Positions 1 to 6,714 of a stretch of 18,647 nucleotides of DNA are shown piece after piece. Source of the DNA: a candidate division NPL-UPA2 bacterium (GTDB lineage: Bacteria > Bacillota > UBA994); the NCBI GenBank assembly GCA_018725205.1, contig QLUB01000021.1:1-18647 (forward strand). The letters are read 5' to 3'. Both the position numbers and the translations under genes were made by a program. The notes under the pieces were generated by a model. It was given only the letters and a program-made list of their open reading frames with translations, was not told where the DNA came from and ran no database searches. How positions within the stretch are numbered: position 1 is the first letter of the stretch; the number at the start of each line of letters is the position of its first letter.

Positions 1-1
1 C

Positions 2-67
2 CAAGATGTGACGGGAATCGGGGAGAAGACGTTTGAGAGCCTACGAAGCCTTATCCGTGTGCGGTAG
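2..67 (+). CDS. ComEA-like helix-hairpin-helix protein, C-terminal end (partial)
   Basis: Only the last 21 codons and a TAG stop (65-67) are in the window; the gene starts upstream. The peptide reads DVTGIGEKTFESLRSLIRVR. The GIGEKTFESL core is the second hairpin of the helix-hairpin-helix DNA-binding motif at the end of ComEA proteins, which bind incoming double-stranded DNA outside the membrane during natural transformation. A C-terminus right after this motif fits ComEA. Other HhH proteins share the signature, so the family call rests on a short motif. It lies 101 bp before sleB and is probably a separate unit, since a hairpin and a candidate sporulation promoter lie between. Confidence 0.6.
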   Translation, partial: QDVTGIGEKTFESLRSLIRVR

Positions 68-72
68 AGTTT

Positions 73-99
73 GCATCACAATTGAACACAACCATACTA
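73..99 (+). promoter_or_regulatory. Candidate sigma-G (forespore) promoter for sleB-ypeB
   Basis: CATACTA at 93-99 is an exact match to the sigma-G -10 consensus. TGCATC at 72-77 resembles the TGAATA -35 element, but the 15-nt spacer is 2-3 nt shorter than the usual 17-18. sleB is a forespore sigma-G gene in Bacillus, so the position is sensible. The short spacing keeps this tentative. Confidence 0.35.
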
Positions 100-121
100 G
101 AGGGTTCGAAAAGGACCCTCT
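99..121 (+). terminator. Stem-loop between the comEA-like gene and sleB; possible terminator
   Basis: AGAGGGT (99-105) pairs perfectly with ACCCTCT (115-121) around a 9-nt loop. The following bases are T-rich but broken (TTAACTATTT), so it is a weak terminator candidate for the comEA-like gene. Its left arm begins at the end of the candidate sigma-G -10 element, so it could instead form at the very 5' end of the sleB transcript. Confidence 0.35.
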
Positions 122-133
122 TAACTATTTATC

Positions 134-162
134 CTCTGCTTGGACAAACTAGCAGAGAGGTG
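134..162 (+). promoter_or_regulatory. Stem-loop overlapping the sleB ribosome binding site
   Basis: CTCTGCT (134-140) pairs with AGCAGAG (151-157) around a 10-nt loop. The right arm runs into the Shine-Dalgarno segment AGAGGTG (156-162) that serves the GTG start at 169. If formed in the mRNA it would partly hide the ribosome binding site. Any regulatory role is inference. Confidence 0.3.
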
Positions 163-168
163 ATAGAT

Positions 169-867
169 GTGCGCAAATTAACTTGTGCGAGTTTAGTAGT
201 CCTGCTCATTGTCCTGCGTCCCCTGATCAGCCATGCGCAGCAACCCGGCAGTCGCAACCTCAGACAGGGAGATTCGGGTGCGGACGTAACCGAAATACAG
301 CGCCGCTTGCAGCGCTGGGGGTACTACGAAGGGCCGATCAGCGGCACCTTCGGGCCAAGAACACTTGCTGCGGTGCAGGCATTTCAGCGCCGCCATGGCC
401 TGCCCGTTACGGGGATTATCGCTAGTCGCACTTTTGGTGCACTTGGGATTGCCAGGCGCACGGCTGCGGCAGCTCCCAACAGAGCAGCGGCCGTAACGCC
501 TACCCGTGGGGTCAGCCCAAACGACCTGCAATTACTTGCCCGTGCCGTGTACGGCGAGGCGCGCGGGGAACCCTTTGAAGGTCAGGTAGCTGTGGTTGCA
601 GTCATTATGAACCGCATTCGTAGCCCGTTGTTCCCAAACACGGTCAGTGGAGTAATCTTTCAACCACTAGCCTTTACAGCGGTAGCCGACGGTCAGTTTT
701 ATCTTACCCCTAATGCCGAGGCCTTCCGCGCTGCCCAATTGGCCTTGAACGGGTGGGATCCAAGTGGCGGAGCGCTATACTATTTCAACCCTCGCACCGC
801 TACCTCGGCCTGGATTTGGACGCGCCCATACATCAAAACGATTGGCCGGCATCGCTTTTTGCGCTGA
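169..867 (+). CDS. sleB: Spore cortex-lytic enzyme SleB
   Basis: Germination-specific lytic enzyme that cleaves muramic-delta-lactam-containing cortex peptidoglycan; in Bacillus it is made in the forespore, exported and held inactive in the dormant spore. The GTG start at 169 is chosen over the TTG at 82 because AGAGGTG lies 6 nt upstream and the product then begins with a signal peptide (positive N-terminus, hydrophobic stretch at about residues 8-20, SHA-QQ cleavage-like site at 21-25). A PG_binding_1 domain spans about residues 31-92 (QGDSGADVTEIQRRL), followed by an Ala-rich linker and a Hydrolase_2 (cell wall hydrolase) domain from about 117 to the end. The YGEARGE motif (128-134) contains the expected catalytic glutamate, E130. 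The 232-aa product is shorter than Bacillus SleB (about 305 aa). ypeB follows 20 bp downstream, which strongly supports the name. Confidence 0.95.
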   Translation: MRKLTCASLVVLLIVLRPLISHAQQPGSRNLRQGDSGADVTEIQRRLQRWGYYEGPISGTFGPRTLAAVQAFQRRHGLPVTGIIASRTFGALGIARRTAAAAPNRAAAVTPTRGVSPNDLQLLARAVYGEARGEPFEGQVAVVAVIMNRIRSPLFPNTVSGVIFQPLAFTAVADGQFYLTPNAEAFRAAQLALNGWDPSGGALYYFNPRTATSAWIWTRPYIKTIGRHRFLR

Positions 868-887
868 GGGCAGACAGGAGGATAAAT

Positions 888-2045
888 ATGCAGAGAAGAT
901 TTTGGGTGGCGATAGCCGTGCTTGGCAGTGTAGCGGCAGGCAGTATGTTTTGGGGTTTGCATCAGTTTGGCTTGCGCAACCTGCTCCAAACAAGACTAGA
1001 GAACACCTATCAACGTGCTTTCCACGAGCTCAACTTTAACCTAGGTGCCATCGAAGCGGAACTGGCTAAAGCCTCGGTGGCGAGCACCAGAGGGCAGGCC
1101 ATGGAGCTCTCCAACTCGCTGCTTGCGCTTCAATCTACCGTGCTCGCCAAGAATGTGCGTTTTACTGACCTCGAAATGCGCACGATCAATGACCGAGCTC
1201 CGCGGGACAGCGCGGTCCTAGGCCAGTTCCGTCAAGTTGAAGAGCAAGTGCAGCAGTTTCCGGAAGTACCGATGGGGGACCACGTCAACATTGCGGTCCC
1301 TCCTCCCTTAGCTGTAACCGTTGCACCTACCCCTGTGGGCGAGGCCGAGGTCAATGCGCGGCAGTTTATCCGGCAGATTGGCGCAAACCTGCGCGTGCTT
1401 AGCCACGCGACAGTTGCGGACGCATCAGTCCCACATTATTCCTTTGTCTTTGCACATCCAAACGAACGTAACCGCCGTATTACCGTAGAAGTGGTAAAAA
1501 ACGGCGGCCGGGTCTTCCAGATGTTTGCGGAGCGTCAGACTGCGACCCCGTTGCTGTCTGTGCCTGACTTACAGGCGAGAGCCGACCAGTTTTTACTTGA
1601 ACGGGGCATCAAAGACATGAAAATCCTCGGTGTCGAGGAGTGGGGAGGCTCCGTTATTTTCACGTACTGTTACTATGCCGACGGAATTCTCTTCTACCCC
1701 GACTTGTTGCGGGTGCGCCTTGCGCAGGACAACGGGGAAGCACTGAGTTTTGAAGGAAACAGGTACGTCAAGTACCACCGCGAAAGAGGGAACTTCAGCG
1801 AGGTGGTAGGCATAGCTGCTGCCACTGCCAAGCTCAACGAAACGCTCGAGGTGATAGCTGCACCACAGCGCGTCGTATTGTTTGACCGACGTGGCGTCGA
1901 AGTGCTTTGTTGGGAGTTTATGGTGCAGCGTCAGGGCAGCGAAGAGCGGTTCTTAGTGTACATCAATGCCGTTACCGGGCGGGAAGAAAACATCGTGCGC
2001 CTTGATGTGAAGCCAGCTATTATGCCTCCGGCGAAGATTCGCTAG
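888..2045 (+). CDS. ypeB: Germination protein YpeB (PepSY domains), with a shortened N-terminal region
   Basis: YpeB is the partner required for SleB to accumulate stably in the spore. The ATG at 888 has AGGAGG 6 nt upstream, 20 bp after the sleB stop, so the two are an operon. The product is 385 aa. One N-terminal membrane segment (about residues 5-24) is followed by the helical domain with the family-typical ENTYQRAFHELNFNL segment. The C-terminal half (about 160-375) has PepSY-type features, including VYINAVTGREENI. B. subtilis YpeB is about 450 aa. From memory of that sequence, the difference is a block of about 65-70 residues missing between the GQAMELSNS and LLALQSTVLAKN segments, with no frameshift. 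The PilX-like gene on the other strand ends 7 nt after this stop. Confidence 0.93.
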   Translation: MQRRFWVAIAVLGSVAAGSMFWGLHQFGLRNLLQTRLENTYQRAFHELNFNLGAIEAELAKASVASTRGQAMELSNSLLALQSTVLAKNVRFTDLEMRTINDRAPRDSAVLGQFRQVEEQVQQFPEVPMGDHVNIAVPPPLAVTVAPTPVGEAEVNARQFIRQIGANLRVLSHATVADASVPHYSFVFAHPNERNRRITVEVVKNGGRVFQMFAERQTATPLLSVPDLQARADQFLLERGIKDMKILGVEEWGGSVIFTYCYYADGILFYPDLLRVRLAQDNGEALSFEGNRYVKYHRERGNFSEVVGIAAATAKLNETLEVIAAPQRVVLFDRRGVEVLCWEFMVQRQGSEERFLVYINAVTGREENIVRLDVKPAIMPPAKIR

Positions 2046-2052
2046 AAGCTCG

Positions 2053-3318
2053 TTAGCGCGCGCCCCAGCGGTGAAAGCTGATAGTCTGGCCCGCGGCGCC
2101 TTGCCACAGCTGGAGCTCTTGCGCGAAGGGATCAAAACGAGCAAGGATGGATGGATCGATTGTCAGCCGCGAATCGTTTTGCATCCCCAGCGAACGCCCG
2201 ACTGCGGTTCCAGTCACCTGAACATCATCCCGAATTGTAATTGCGGCACTAGGAGCATAGAGAACTCCGCTTAGCCTGACACCATTTTGCAGAAGTACTG
2301 TGTCGCTTCCTGATAAGATGTTGCCTTCGATCACAACGTCGTCGCGCAACGTAACGTTGGCGTGTGGCGCGGCAATACTGCCTCTGAATATCACATTGTC
2401 ACGCACAACTATTTGAGTCGAGCCTCGGTGGTAGATGACGAACTGCGCAGGGTTTCGGTTGCCGTGGTCGTTGATACGGCTATCGTCTCTGATGACCGCC
2501 GCACCGTCTACATGGAACACAACTCTGCCCGTACCGGTACCTGTAATTCTTATTTGCCCATCGTTACGAACTTCTAGCTGTTGCACACGGATGATAACGT
2601 CATTGTGATCCGGCACGTTGATTGACACCACGCGTTCACCTGCTACTCTGAAAAGGCCATAGTGGCCTGAGCCTAGGAAAGCGCCGCTGGTGAAGTCTCC
2701 CCGCCATGGAAGCGTAGGGGCAGCGGGCAGGGTGGGCCGTTCAAATACCATTGTCGACCCATAGGTTATTGTGACATTGACGCTGCCGCTGCCGCTCACT
2801 CGGCCGGGCGCAAATGGGCCCGCCATATCGACATTGCCTGCAAGTCTTGCATCGCTACTGACCGACAGAGTGGTAGCAATGTGGTGTCTGTTCAGTACAG
2901 CACTCGACCCGGTCCCTTCGGTTACGGTCATCTGCCAAGCCAAAGTACGTCTTGCCACCTGCTGCCTTCCTTCCGACAGCAGCTCCCACTCTGTGGCTGT
3001 CCGACGGATTGCCGCTATCCGCATTTCACCAATTGTGCCGAGGAAAGTGTCTGTGCCCCCAAACGCCGCACTTCTATAGACGATGTGCTCCTGCCCGACG
3101 GCTAATCCAGTCGGTAGAACAATGGTAGCTTGCTCTAAACCGCGGCGTGCCCAGTTTAAGCCTGCTTCGGCTACGTAAAATGCCTGTATGCCGTGCGTAT
3201 GGTGCATGGCGCTCCTGTACTCCGCTGTCGTGGCAGTGGCAAACGTAAGCCCGACCAGCATCAATACAGACACGGTCAGCGTCACAAACACAAGTATGCT
3301 ACCACGTTGACCTGACAT
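2053..3318 (-). CDS. PilX-like minor pilin with C-terminal beta-helix repeats
   Basis: A 421-aa protein with an N-terminal class III-type signal (GQRGSILVFVTLTV) and a hydrophobic helix at about residues 7-28, followed by the FYVAEAGLNWARRGLE segment typical of the PilX N-terminal domain. From about residue 250 a short motif recurs, hydrophobic-(R/Q)-(D/N)-(D/N/G)-x-x-hydrophobic, at 251, 277, 306, 325, 344, 363 and 380. The period is 19 residues between 306 and 363. This suggests a parallel beta-helix, as in DUF7305-type or bactofilin-like solenoids. The ATG has AAGGAGG just upstream. It is the last gene of a three-gene minus-strand cluster, 25 nt after the PilW-like gene. The likely role is a minor or tip component of a type IV pilus-like fibre; the substrate and filament type are unknown. 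Confidence 0.8.
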   Translation of the reverse strand: MSGQRGSILVFVTLTVSVLMLVGLTFATATTAEYRSAMHHTHGIQAFYVAEAGLNWARRGLEQATIVLPTGLAVGQEHIVYRSAAFGGTDTFLGTIGEMRIAAIRRTATEWELLSEGRQQVARRTLAWQMTVTEGTGSSAVLNRHHIATTLSVSSDARLAGNVDMAGPFAPGRVSGSGSVNVTITYGSTMVFERPTLPAAPTLPWRGDFTSGAFLGSGHYGLFRVAGERVVSINVPDHNDVIIRVQQLEVRNDGQIRITGTGTGRVVFHVDGAAVIRDDSRINDHGNRNPAQFVIYHRGSTQIVVRDNVIFRGSIAAPHANVTLRDDVVIEGNILSGSDTVLLQNGVRLSGVLYAPSAAITIRDDVQVTGTAVGRSLGMQNDSRLTIDPSILARFDPFAQELQLWQGAAGQTISFHRWGAR

Positions 3319-3343
3319 TTCAGAGCCTCCTTGCCGCTTCTGC

Positions 3344-3829
3344 TTAGTTTCTCAGGGCTACGCGCGTAGTTAAAGTAAATGGCAGTCCTCCACCGGGGCG
3401 ACTGCCCGGCACGGAACTCACTGTAGTCACGGTAATGGTTAGTGACCTGCCATCAGGTGCTAGGACAAACTGCAGAGTCTGCACAAAGCTCGCCATCGGT
3501 TGGCTGTTGAGCTGGATATCTGTGCCGGAGAGCCGATAAACAATGGTCCTATGCGCAGGCGGGACAAGGCTTCTGTCCCACCACTGAAACGTAACTTGGC
3601 GATTAGCATCAGCAACAACTACGGTGCCCGGTCTAGCCTCGCGCAGCCTAGCCGCCATGTTTTCGACCGCAAAGCGCACGTCAGCAATAACGAGCCCAGC
3701 GGCTTGCCCCGCACTGTAGGCATGCATGCCTTGCACGTAAAGAGCGGTAACCATGACCGCGACCATCCCTAGCGCGGCCACAGCAACCAGCATTTCGATC
3801 AAAGTAAACCCACGCTCACTGCGGCGCAA
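3344..3829 (-). CDS. PilW/GspJ-like minor pseudopilin
   Basis: A 161-aa type IV prepilin-like protein. The leader RRSERG precedes FTLIEMLVAVAALGMV: G7 is the prepilin peptidase cleavage position, F8 would be the methylated first residue and E12 is the conserved Glu+5. The hydrophobic helix continues to about residue 32. The rest is a small globular domain (VIADVRFAVENMAARLREA) of the type seen in PilW/GspJ-class minor pilins. It starts with TTG, preceded by GGTGGTGAG, and its start overlaps the end of the upstream PilV-like gene by 14 bp, so the two are probably translationally coupled. PilW and GspJ cannot be separated from sequence alone. Confidence 0.82.
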   Translation of the reverse strand: MRRSERGFTLIEMLVAVAALGMVAVMVTALYVQGMHAYSAGQAAGLVIADVRFAVENMAARLREARPGTVVVADANRQVTFQWWDRSLVPPAHRTIVYRLSGTDIQLNSQPMASFVQTLQFVLAPDGRSLTITVTTVSSVPGSRPGGGLPFTLTTRVALRN

Positions 3830-4196
3830 CTAAACTCACCACCCTCAGGCTACGGTCAAGCAACCGGTCACGCCAGTATACAATAATTACGACTTCCGTC
3901 AGTCCCGAACTATGGGTACGCACCTGACGCTCAAAGGAATATGTGGCGTCAATTGTTGTGCGGGGGAGGGCAGTACGCTGTCCCGCCGGAGCCAAAATAA
4001 AGGTATCAACCTGAGCTTGCGCATGAAAGGCCGCCGTCATCTGGGCGCGTCCGCTATGAACAGTGCGCAGGCTCATGGTAAACAAGCCCATCAAGGGAAA
4101 CACCAGAATGCTGAGCATACCCAAAGACACCAGCACTTCGACTAAGGTAACCCCACGCTGAGAGCGACGCTCTGGCGTTAGACCTAGGACAGCCAT
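3816..4196 (-). CDS. PilV/GspI-like minor pseudopilin
   Basis: A 126-aa prepilin-like protein and the first gene of the minus-strand cluster. The leader ending RRSQRG is followed by VTLVEVLVSLGMLSILVFPLMG: G15 is the cleavage position and E20 is Glu+5. The globular part is short, in the PilV/GspI size range. The ATG at 4196 has GGAGG 7 nt upstream. Order PilV-, PilW-, PilX-like matches minor pilin operons that prime assembly of type IV pili or type II secretion pseudopili. No assembly ATPase, platform protein, major pilin or prepilin peptidase is in the window, so those must be elsewhere. The nearby ComEA-like end makes a DNA-uptake pilus possible, but this is inference. Confidence 0.82.
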   Translation of the reverse strand: MAVLGLTPERRSQRGVTLVEVLVSLGMLSILVFPLMGLFTMSLRTVHSGRAQMTAAFHAQAQVDTFILAPAGQRTALPRTTIDATYSFERQVRTHSSGLTEVVIIVYWRDRLLDRSLRVVSLVAPQ

Positions 4197-4225
4197 GTCT
4201 TTTCCTCCCGAGCTTCAATGACCTA

Positions 4226-4234
4226 ATTGTATCA
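4226..4234 (-). promoter_or_regulatory. Candidate extended -10 promoter for the minor pilin cluster
   Basis: Reading the minus strand, TGATACAAT (4234 down to 4226) is an extended -10 element (TGN followed by TACAAT). It lies about 30 bp before the PilV-like ATG. I see no convincing -35, which extended -10 promoters tolerate. Confidence 0.4.
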
Positions 4235-4347
4235 CAACTGCTGTGCCAGCGTTGACTAATTTGACCCAAGCTTAACTCGCGCTTAATCAAGGCTTGATGT
4301 TACTGGTTTACTGTCTTCTTAGAGCTAGCAAAGCGAGAGTGAGAACA

Positions 4348-4941
4348 GTGTTATCGGGAACACATAAGATGATTGGCGCAGCCGTCGCACAAAGCCTCAG
4401 TGTATTGTCATATTTCCCGCTGAGTCCAGCAGATATTGCGGCAGGCTGTGTCAAGCCGGATTTCTGCCTTGATGCAATCAAGTATCCCCACAACAAAGAG
4501 AAGTCGTTTGGGTATGTAATGCAGCTAATGGAAGGACTCGCTGCCGTCGGAGTGCCGAGAACCGCGAGGGAGTCGCGGGACTACTCGAGCGCTCTAGGGG
4601 TGACGCTACACTTTATTGCCGACTATTTTTGTCTGGCTCATAACAATAAGCAGCTAAACCCGCTTATGGCGCATGTAGCGTACGAATTTGCTTTGCACCA
4701 CGAAAGTTGTCGCACGGATTTAGTGGGTAAGGCACTGATGTCTGCCGCAGCGGCCAGAACACATCCCCGAACCTCCGTCGCCATGCTGAAAGAATATATA
4801 GAGGCCATGCACGCCGAGTACTTGATTACCTTTCCTTCTATGGCCAATGATATCCACTACGCAATCACAATGTCGACTATGGTTGCTCATACAATAGTGA
4901 ATATGACGCTAGCTTTAGGCCAGAATAGAACTACGGCCTAG
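4348..4941 (+). CDS. Zinc-dependent phospholipase C family protein
   Basis: A small protein of the Zn_dep_PLPC (S1/P1 nuclease-like) fold; bacterial relatives are often annotated as zinc-dependent phospholipase C although most lack biochemical proof. From GTG 4348 the product is 197 aa. Visible candidate metal ligands are H6 (GTHK), D38 (PDF), H48 (PHN), H88-x3-D92 and H98 in HFIADYFCLAH, and H109-x3-E113 in HVAYE. The H-D-H spacing of 4 and 6 equals that of B. cereus PLC (H118, D122, H128), and the H-x3-E pair also matches. No signal peptide is seen, unlike secreted PLC toxins, so a cytoplasmic role is likely. The start is uncertain: TTG 4294, ATG 4297 and GTG 4339 are in frame, none with a strong ribosome binding site. 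4348 was chosen because family members begin shortly before the GTHK-type motif. Confidence 0.75.
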   Translation: MLSGTHKMIGAAVAQSLSVLSYFPLSPADIAAGCVKPDFCLDAIKYPHNKEKSFGYVMQLMEGLAAVGVPRTARESRDYSSALGVTLHFIADYFCLAHNNKQLNPLMAHVAYEFALHHESCRTDLVGKALMSAAAARTHPRTSVAMLKEYIEAMHAEYLITFPSMANDIHYAITMSTMVAHTIVNMTLALGQNRTTA

Positions 4942-5031
4942 TCAACAAGACAGCACGGCATTCATCTAGCAGGGCACAGCGACACCTATGGCGAAAAGTA
5001 GCAGCGAGACTTTGACGAAGGGGTGGGTATT

Positions 5032-6714
5032 TTGGACCTAACCGTACTTATCGGCGGCGCGGCCGGGCAGGGCATGGACACCCTCGGGCTGTTGCTGGCG
5101 AAATCGCTGAAAAGCTTAGGATTCTATGTGTTCTTGCATAAAGATTATATGTCCCGCATTCGCGGGGGTCACAATTTTGTTAAAGTAAGATTCAGAGACT
5201 GCCCAGTCTTTTCACATGCGGACGAACTCGCGGTGATTATAGCTCTAAACGCCGAGACCATAGAGCTACACGGCGAGAAGCTCCGTAAAGACGGACGAGT
5301 TATCGCCTTAGAAAACGGGGACAAAGTCCCAGCTGACCTGCGAGCCAGAGCAGTACATCTGCCGACAAAAGAAGTCATCCAACAGACGGGCAACAGGTGG
5401 GTTGTAGGTTCCGCAGCGCTAGGCTGTGTGTTTAAGTTGTTTGGCTTACCCCTCGCAGCGCTGTTAGCCACAATAGGGAAGACTTTCGAGCCATCGGCGT
5501 ATGCTGCCAACAACATCGCCATAGAATTAGGCTATAGTAAAGCCGAGACTTTATTTAGCATAGAACTTCCTGCCCCTTGGGACAGCATCTTGATCAGTGG
5601 GAACGAGGCAGTGGCCGTAGGGGCGTTGGCTGCCGGATGTAAGTTCTACGCCGGCTACCCCATGACACCTGCTACAAGCATTATGACCTACCTTGCCAAG
5701 AAATCGAACGAGGCGCCGATTCTTGTTGAGCAGGCAGAGGACGAAATTGCCGCCATCAATATGGCGCTTGGGGCTTCCTATGCCGGTGTTCGGGCCATGA
5801 CCGGTAGCTCCGGCGGTGGCTTTTCCCTGATGGCTGAGGGGGTAAGCCTAGCCGGAATAACCGAAACACCTATCGTGATCGCTGTAGCGCAGCGCCCCGG
5901 GCCTGCCACCGGCCTGCCTACGCGCACCGAACAAAGCGACTTAAGCTTTGTCGTCCATGCCGGGCATGGTGAATTCCCACGCCTAGTGGTTGCTCTAAGA
6001 CACCCCGAGGACGCCTTCTGCCAGACGGTAAGGGCCTTTAACCTAGCGGAAAAGTATCAGATGCCGGTGTTCCTGCTTACTGACCAGTACTTGGCTGACT
6101 ACACGCAGACCGTAAAGCCATTTGACTTTGCGGAGCTTCGTATCGAGCGATCTCTCACCACAGAAGTGCCTGCCGATGAATACTTGCGGTACGAACTAAC
6201 GGAATCTGGTTTGTCCCCGCGCATTGTTCCGGGGAAGTTGCCGGGCAAGCTCGTCTATGTGGACAGCGACGAGCACGACGAAGCCGGGCGCATTACGGAA
6301 TCAGCCGCCGTACGCAACGCCATGGTCGAAAAGCGCCAAAGAAAAGTTGCGGCCATTCATTCCGAGCTGTTGGAACCGGAGTTTATCGGCTGTGATGAAC
6401 CAAGCATACTGCTCTTGTGTTGGGGATCAACCTATGGGCCGGTAAAGGAAGCGGTGTTAGCGCTTAACACGCAAAACCAGTCGATTGGCGCTTTAGTTTT
6501 TGGGGACATCTACCCCCTCCCGACTAAATTGCTTTACCTTTATGCCCCCCATGCTCGCAAAATAGTAAACCTTGAACAAAATGCAACAGGGCAGCTAGCT
6601 TTGCTCATTAGGCAACAGACGGGGCTAGCCTGCGACCAGAGCTTGCTTAAGTACGACGGCAGGCAGTGGAGCAAAGACGAAGTCCTCGCCGCCCTTACAA
6701 AGGAGGTGCTGTAG
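5032..6714 (+). CDS. korA: 2-oxoacid:ferredoxin oxidoreductase, fused gamma-alpha subunit (KorA type)
   Basis: Catalytic partner of a CoA-dependent 2-oxoacid:ferredoxin oxidoreductase (2-oxoacid + CoA + oxidised ferredoxin to acyl-CoA + CO2 + reduced ferredoxin). About 560 aa. Residues 1-180 form the gamma domain (IGGAAGQGMDT near the start, then DYMSRIRGGHNF). From about 185 comes the alpha, pyrimidine-binding TPP domain, with YPMTPATS and EQAEDEIAAINMALGASYAG, ending in a C-terminal transketolase-like domain (LLLCWGSTYGPVKEA). Gamma fused before alpha is typical of the KorA group. TTG 5032 is preferred because AAGGGGTG lies about 6 nt upstream; that element overlaps the alternative GTG at 5023. 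The stop abuts the korB start. The substrate (2-oxoglutarate or another 2-oxoacid) cannot be fixed from sequence. No ferredoxin gene is nearby. Confidence 0.9.
   Translation: MDLTVLIGGAAGQGMDTLGLLLAKSLKSLGFYVFLHKDYMSRIRGGHNFVKVRFRDCPVFSHADELAVIIALNAETIELHGEKLRKDGRVIALENGDKVPADLRARAVHLPTKEVIQQTGNRWVVGSAALGCVFKLFGLPLAALLATIGKTFEPSAYAANNIAIELGYSKAETLFSIELPAPWDSILISGNEAVAVGALAAGCKFYAGYPMTPATSIMTYLAKKSNEAPILVEQAEDEIAAINMALGASYAGVRAMTGSSGGGFSLMAEGVSLAGITETPIVIAVAQRPGPATGLPTRTEQSDLSFVVHAGHGEFPRLVVALRHPEDAFCQTVRAFNLAEKYQMPVFLLTDQYLADYTQTVKPFDFAELRIERSLTTEVPADEYLRYELTESGLSPRIVPGKLPGKLVYVDSDEHDEAGRITESAAVRNAMVEKRQRKVAAIHSELLEPEFIGCDEPSILLLCWGSTYGPVKEAVLALNTQNQSIGALVFGDIYPLPTKLLYLYAPHARKIVNLEQNATGQLALLIRQQTGLACDQSLLKYDGRQWSKDEVLAALTKEVL

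Noticed and set aside
82..168. 29-codon N-terminal extension of sleB from TTG 82
   Set aside because: It would bury the signal peptide, and it covers both hairpins and the candidate promoter; GTG 169 has a proper ribosome binding site.
753..887. 45-codon N-terminal extension of ypeB overlapping sleB
   Set aside because: The ATG at 888 has an ideal AGGAGG and is followed at once by the expected membrane segment; the extension is a shadow of sleB in another frame.
4252..4290. TTGACT/TTGACC boxes before the PLC-like gene as a -35 element
   Set aside because: No good -10 lies at correct spacing (best is TAATCA), so I cannot support a promoter.
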